From RUG626 sp964553775 (GTDB taxonomy: Bacteria; Bacillota; Clostridia; Oscillospirales; Oscillospiraceae), in the NCBI GenBank assembly GCA_964553775.1, contig CAZKLU010000091.1, forward strand, positions 1 to 6,165: a DNA stretch of 6,165 nt. The letters are read 5' to 3'. Made by a program: the position numbers and the translations under genes. Below the pieces are notes generated by a model. The model was not told where the DNA came from. It saw only the letters and a list, made by a program, of their open reading frames with translations, and did no database searches. Positions within the stretch are counted from its first letter, which is position 1; each line of letters starts with the position of its first letter. Positions 3,464 through 6,165 of the stretch are shown here, one piece after another.

Positions 3464-5866
3464 TACAGAGTAATAAAGAGAGACGGAAGAGCGGTAGACT
3501 TTGACATAAATAAAATAGCTGTGGCGATTAAAAAGGCATTTGACGCTACCGACACAAATTACAACGACAGCGTTATAGACTTTTTAGCACTGAGGGTCAC
3601 AGCTGCTTTTCAGAACAAGATATGTGATGAGCTTATAAACATTGAGGATATACAGGACAGCGTGGAGTCCGTTCTGTCTCAGGGCGGATATGAGAACGTC
3701 GCGAAGGCGTATATACTCTACCGCAAGCAGCATGAGAAGCTCAGAAATGTCGGCGAGACAATGCTCGATTATAAGAAAACTGTAGATAACTATCTCAATA
3801 TAAACGACTGGCGGGTAAAGGAAAATTCGACCGTTACTTACTCTGTAGGCGGTTTGATACTGTCAAATTCCGGCGCGATTACGGCGAACTATTGGCTCTC
3901 CGAGGTATACGATGATGAGATTGCTAAAGCGCACCGTTCGGCGGACATACACCTGCATGACCTCAGTATGCTGACCGGCTACTGCGCGGGCTGGAGCCTG
4001 AAGCAGCTTATCAAGGAAGGTCTTGGTATACCCGGCAAGATAAATTCGTCACCCGCAAGTCACCTCTCAACACTCTGCAACCAGATGGTAAACTTCCTCG
4101 GTATAATGCAGAACGAATGGGCAGGGGCGCAAGCATTCTCATCGTTCGATACCTACCTCGCGCCATTTGTGAAAGCTGATAACCTGAGTTACAAGGAAGT
4201 CAAGCAGTGCATACAGTCATTTGTGTACGGTGTCAACACGCCGTCAAGATGGGGTACACAGGCACCGTTTTCTAACATAACGCTCGACTGGACTGTTCCG
4301 AACGATCTCGCGGAGCTTCCCTGTATAGTTGGCGGCAAGGAGCAGAGTTATAAATACAAGGACTGCAAGCGCGAGATGGACATGGTAAACAAGGCGTTCA
4401 TCGAGATAATGGTTGAGGGTGACGCGAACGGACGCGGTTTCCAGTACCCGATACCGACATATTCTATAACACGCGATTTTGACTGGTCTGATAACGAGAA
4501 CAACAGGCTTCTCTTTGAGATGACAGCGAAATATGGCACACCGTATTTTTCAAATTATATCAACTCCGATATGGAACCTTCGGATGTACGCAGTATGTGC
4601 TGCCGTCTGCGTCTTGATCTGCGGGAGCTTCGCAAGAAATCCGGCGGCTTCTTTGGCTCCGGCGAATCAACCGGCTCTGTCGGCGTTGTCACAATCAATA
4701 TGCCGAGAATAGCATATCTGTCAAAAACCGAAGAAGAGTTCTACTCAAGACTTGACAAGATGATGGATTTGTCGGCGCGTTCATTGAAAGTGAAACGCAC
4801 AGTAATCACGAAGCTGATGGACGCGGGGCTTTACCCGTACACCAAGCGTTATCTCGGCAGCTTCGACAACCACTTCTCAACTATCGGACTTGTCGGTATG
4901 AACGAGGCGTGTCTCAACGCGAAATGGATAAATAAGGATCTCTCAAATCCCGAAGCTCAGAAGTTTACCAAAGATGTACTCAACCATATGCGTGAGAGAC
5001 TTAAGGACTATCAGGAGCAGTACGGAGATCTATATAACCTTGAAGCTACTCCGGCGGAATCAACGGCATACAGACTCGCAAAGCATGATGTTGAGCGTTA
5101 CCCTGACATTATCACCGCTAATATGAACGGAACACCATATTATACAAACAGTTCGCACCTGCCCGTCGGGTACACCGATGATATATTCTCCGCTCTCGAT
5201 ATTCAGGATGAATTGCAGACACTCTACACCTCCGGAACAGTTTTCCACGCATTTTTGGGTGAGAAGCTGCCCGACTGGAAAGCGGCGGCGAATCTCGTTC
5301 GCAAGATTGCCGAGAATTACAAACTGCCATACTATACGATGTCGCCAACTTATTCCATATGCAGTGAACACGGATATATCGCGGGAGAAGCGTTCACCTG
5401 TCCTAAATGCGGCAAAAAGACCGAGGTTTACAGCAGAATAACGGGTTATTATAGACCCGTTCAGAACTGGAACGACGGCAAGCGTCAGGAGTACAGCGAC
5501 CGCAAGACGTATGTTGTCGGCGCACTGCCGATGATAAAGACGAAACAAGCTGTAACAAACGAAAAGGTTCAGAACGAAAAGGTTCAGCCGGAAGCCCAGT
5601 ACGATGGAACAGAATCAATCACAAGAGTGATGCTCTTTGCAACAAAAACCTGCCCGAACTGCAAAACAGCCGAGCGTTTGCTGAGAGAAGCCGGTATCGA
5701 ATACGAAAAACTGATGGCGAATGAGCATATAGACCTTGTGGACAAGTACGGCGTAAGACAGGCTCCGACGCTGATTATTGAAACGGCGATGGGAAGCTAT
5801 GTAAAGCTCGCGGGAGTGTCCGATATAACGAGGTTTGCCGCGAAGAGTACCGGAATAAGAGTGTAA
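3461..5866 (+). CDS. nrdD: Anaerobic (class III) ribonucleoside-triphosphate reductase with fused C-terminal redoxin domain
   Basis: NrdD reduces ribonucleoside triphosphates to deoxyribonucleotides under anaerobic conditions, using a glycyl radical installed by NrdG. The 801-residue protein has an ATP-cone allosteric domain (about 3-95, VIKRDGRAVDFD). The ten-stranded barrel follows, with Cys175 (YCAGW) and a CC pair at 380-381, the latter matching the position of the thiyl-radical Cys of E. coli NrdD. A C-terminal zinc site reads C634-x2-H637...C647-x2-C650. The glycyl-radical loop is RITGYYRPVQNW, with Gly662 as the probable radical site. After a linker with a tandem NEKVQ repeat (700-709), residues about 721-801 form a glutaredoxin/NrdH-like fold with CPNC (731-734) and a probable cis-Pro in QAPT (Pro769). 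The usual formate-type MNLGVV block reads GSVGVV here (405-410), which fits a redoxin-dependent subtype. The gene sits under NrdR boxes and a strong promoter. Confidence 0.97.
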   Translation: MYRVIKRDGRAVDFDINKIAVAIKKAFDATDTNYNDSVIDFLALRVTAAFQNKICDELINIEDIQDSVESVLSQGGYENVAKAYILYRKQHEKLRNVGETMLDYKKTVDNYLNINDWRVKENSTVTYSVGGLILSNSGAITANYWLSEVYDDEIAKAHRSADIHLHDLSMLTGYCAGWSLKQLIKEGLGIPGKINSSPASHLSTLCNQMVNFLGIMQNEWAGAQAFSSFDTYLAPFVKADNLSYKEVKQCIQSFVYGVNTPSRWGTQAPFSNITLDWTVPNDLAELPCIVGGKEQSYKYKDCKREMDMVNKAFIEIMVEGDANGRGFQYPIPTYSITRDFDWSDNENNRLLFEMTAKYGTPYFSNYINSDMEPSDVRSMCCRLRLDLRELRKKSGGFFGSGESTGSVGVVTINMPRIAYLSKTEEEFYSRLDKMMDLSARSLKVKRTVITKLMDAGLYPYTKRYLGSFDNHFSTIGLVGMNEACLNAKWINKDLSNPEAQKFTKDVLNHMRERLKDYQEQYGDLYNLEATPAESTAYRLAKHDVERYPDIITANMNGTPYYTNSSHLPVGYTDDIFSALDIQDELQTLYTSGTVFHAFLGEKLPDWKAAANLVRKIAENYKLPYYTMSPTYSICSEHGYIAGEAFTCPKCGKKTEVYSRITGYYRPVQNWNDGKRQEYSDRKTYVVGALPMIKTKQAVTNEKVQNEKVQPEAQYDGTESITRVMLFATKTCPNCKTAERLLREAGIEYEKLMANEHIDLVDKYGVRQAPTLIIETAMGSYVKLAGVSDITRFAAKSTGIRV
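5558..5587 (+). repeat. Perfect 15-bp tandem duplication in the nrdD linker
   Basis: AACGAAAAGGTTCAG occurs twice head to tail (5558-5572 and 5573-5587) and encodes NEKVQ-NEKVQ. It lies in the flexible, charged linker between the glycyl-radical domain and the redoxin domain. The repeat is exact at DNA level, suggesting a recent slippage duplication that changes linker length. Confidence 0.95.
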
Positions 5867-5924
5867 ACCCGCAACAATCAGTTTCATAGCTGCACGAAAT
5901 AAAACTTTACAGACTGCGGCAATA

Positions 5925-5957
5925 AAAAGGGGAATTGCATGAAAGCAATTCCCTTTT
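5925..5957 (+). terminator. Rho-independent terminator-like hairpin after nrdD
   Basis: GGGAATTGC (5930-5938) pairs perfectly with GCAATTCCC (5945-5953) around the 6-nt loop ATGAAA. The stem can extend through AAAA (5925-5928) and TTTT (5954-5957), leaving one G (5929) unpaired. The T tract is only four long, so termination strength is uncertain. The A-rich left flank could let it work in both directions. It lies 58 nt after the nrdD stop. Confidence 0.8.
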
Positions 5958-6065
5958 GAGTAAAGCGCATCATCTGAAGACCATGGAGAAATTGGGAAGT
6001 TGGGCGCGTCATAACGTCAAAAGATTACTGAATTGTAATATTTTTGTTGCAGAGCAAAATTTTTC

Positions 6066-6094
6066 TTGCAAAAGCGCGACGAATGGGCTATAAT
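6066..6094 (+). promoter_or_regulatory. sigma-A-like promoter of the right-edge gene
   Basis: TTGCAA (6066-6071) and perfect TATAAT (6089-6094) are separated by 17 nt, with a start expected near 6101. The -35 is the same hexamer as in the kinase promoter. The stretch 5958-6065 before it contains nothing else I can name. Confidence 0.75.
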
Positions 6095-6112
6095 AAGGCG
6101 TATAGCTTATTA
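6091..6112 (+). repeat. 7-bp inverted repeat over the -10, start site and RBS edge
   Basis: TAATAAG (6091-6097) and CTTATTA (6106-6112) are perfect inverted copies around an 8-nt centre. The left arm overlaps the -10 and the right arm touches the AGGAGG. Position and symmetry fit a repressor operator. As RNA only part of it would be transcribed, so a DNA site is likelier than a hairpin. Confidence 0.5.
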
Positions 6113-6125
6113 GGAGGTTCCACGG

Positions 6126-6165
6126 ATGAAAATTGACAGAAAAACAATAATCTGGATAGTCAGCG
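6126..6165 (+). CDS. Start of an unidentified gene (partial, runs off the right edge)
   Basis: Thirteen codons are visible, reading MKIDRKTIIWIVS. AGGAGG (6112-6117) stands 8 nt before the ATG and a good promoter lies at 6066-6094, so the start is well supported. The short basic N-terminus followed by a hydrophobic run (IIWIV) resembles the beginning of a signal peptide or an N-terminal membrane anchor. Too little is present to name a family. Confidence 0.75.
   Translation, partial: MKIDRKTIIWIVS

Noticed and set aside
5060..5548. 162-residue minus-strand frame inside nrdD
   Set aside because: It is the reverse shadow of the conserved NrdD C-terminal region, with no RBS or recognisable motif.

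Overview
The window looks like chromosomal DNA of an anaerobic low-to-mid-GC Firmicute, most likely a gut-type Clostridia member (Oscillospiraceae/Lachnospiraceae-like). This rests on strong AGGAGG-type ribosome binding sites, sigma-A-like promoters, a zinc-ribbon Hanks-type kinase, an oxygen-sensitive class III ribonucleotide reductase and a tandem pair of short ChrA proteins. The taxon is an inference; no rRNA or marker gene is present.

Layout. (1) 1-722, minus strand: the 5' part of a Ser/Thr protein kinase gene that runs off the left edge, with its own extended -10 promoter at 762-790. (2) 723-1291: a divergent intergenic region with a rightward promoter (1073-1101) and a leader of about 185 nt containing hairpins. 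(3) 1292-3127, plus strand: three tightly packed genes, two single-domain ChrA-family transporters overlapping by 4 nt and an NrdG-type radical-SAM activase beginning 1 nt after the second ChrA stop. (4) 3128-3460: two NrdR boxes 31 bp apart, a perfect TTGACA-17-TATAAT promoter with extended -10, and a leader of about 244 nt that can form mutually exclusive stems. (5) 3461-5866: nrdD, encoding an 801-residue anaerobic ribonucleotide reductase with an ATP cone, the glycyl-radical core, a zinc site and a fused C-terminal glutaredoxin-like domain (CPNC). (6) 5925-5957: a terminator-like hairpin. (7) 6066-6165: a promoter, an operator-like inverted repeat, an RBS and the first 13 codons of another gene.

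How the genes work together. NrdG uses S-adenosylmethionine and a [4Fe-4S] cluster to install the glycyl radical on NrdD, which then makes deoxyribonucleotides without oxygen. The fused redoxin domain suggests that NrdD is re-reduced by an on-board dithiol rather than by formate. The activase gene is packed into the chrA operon, while nrdD has a separate promoter with NrdR sites. The two halves of the enzyme may therefore be controlled differently, unless transcription reads through (no terminator is visible between them).

The least explained elements are the nrdD leader RNA, the chrA-chrA-nrdG operon and the NrdD-redoxin fusion. I see no mobile element, CRISPR array, tRNA or rRNA.
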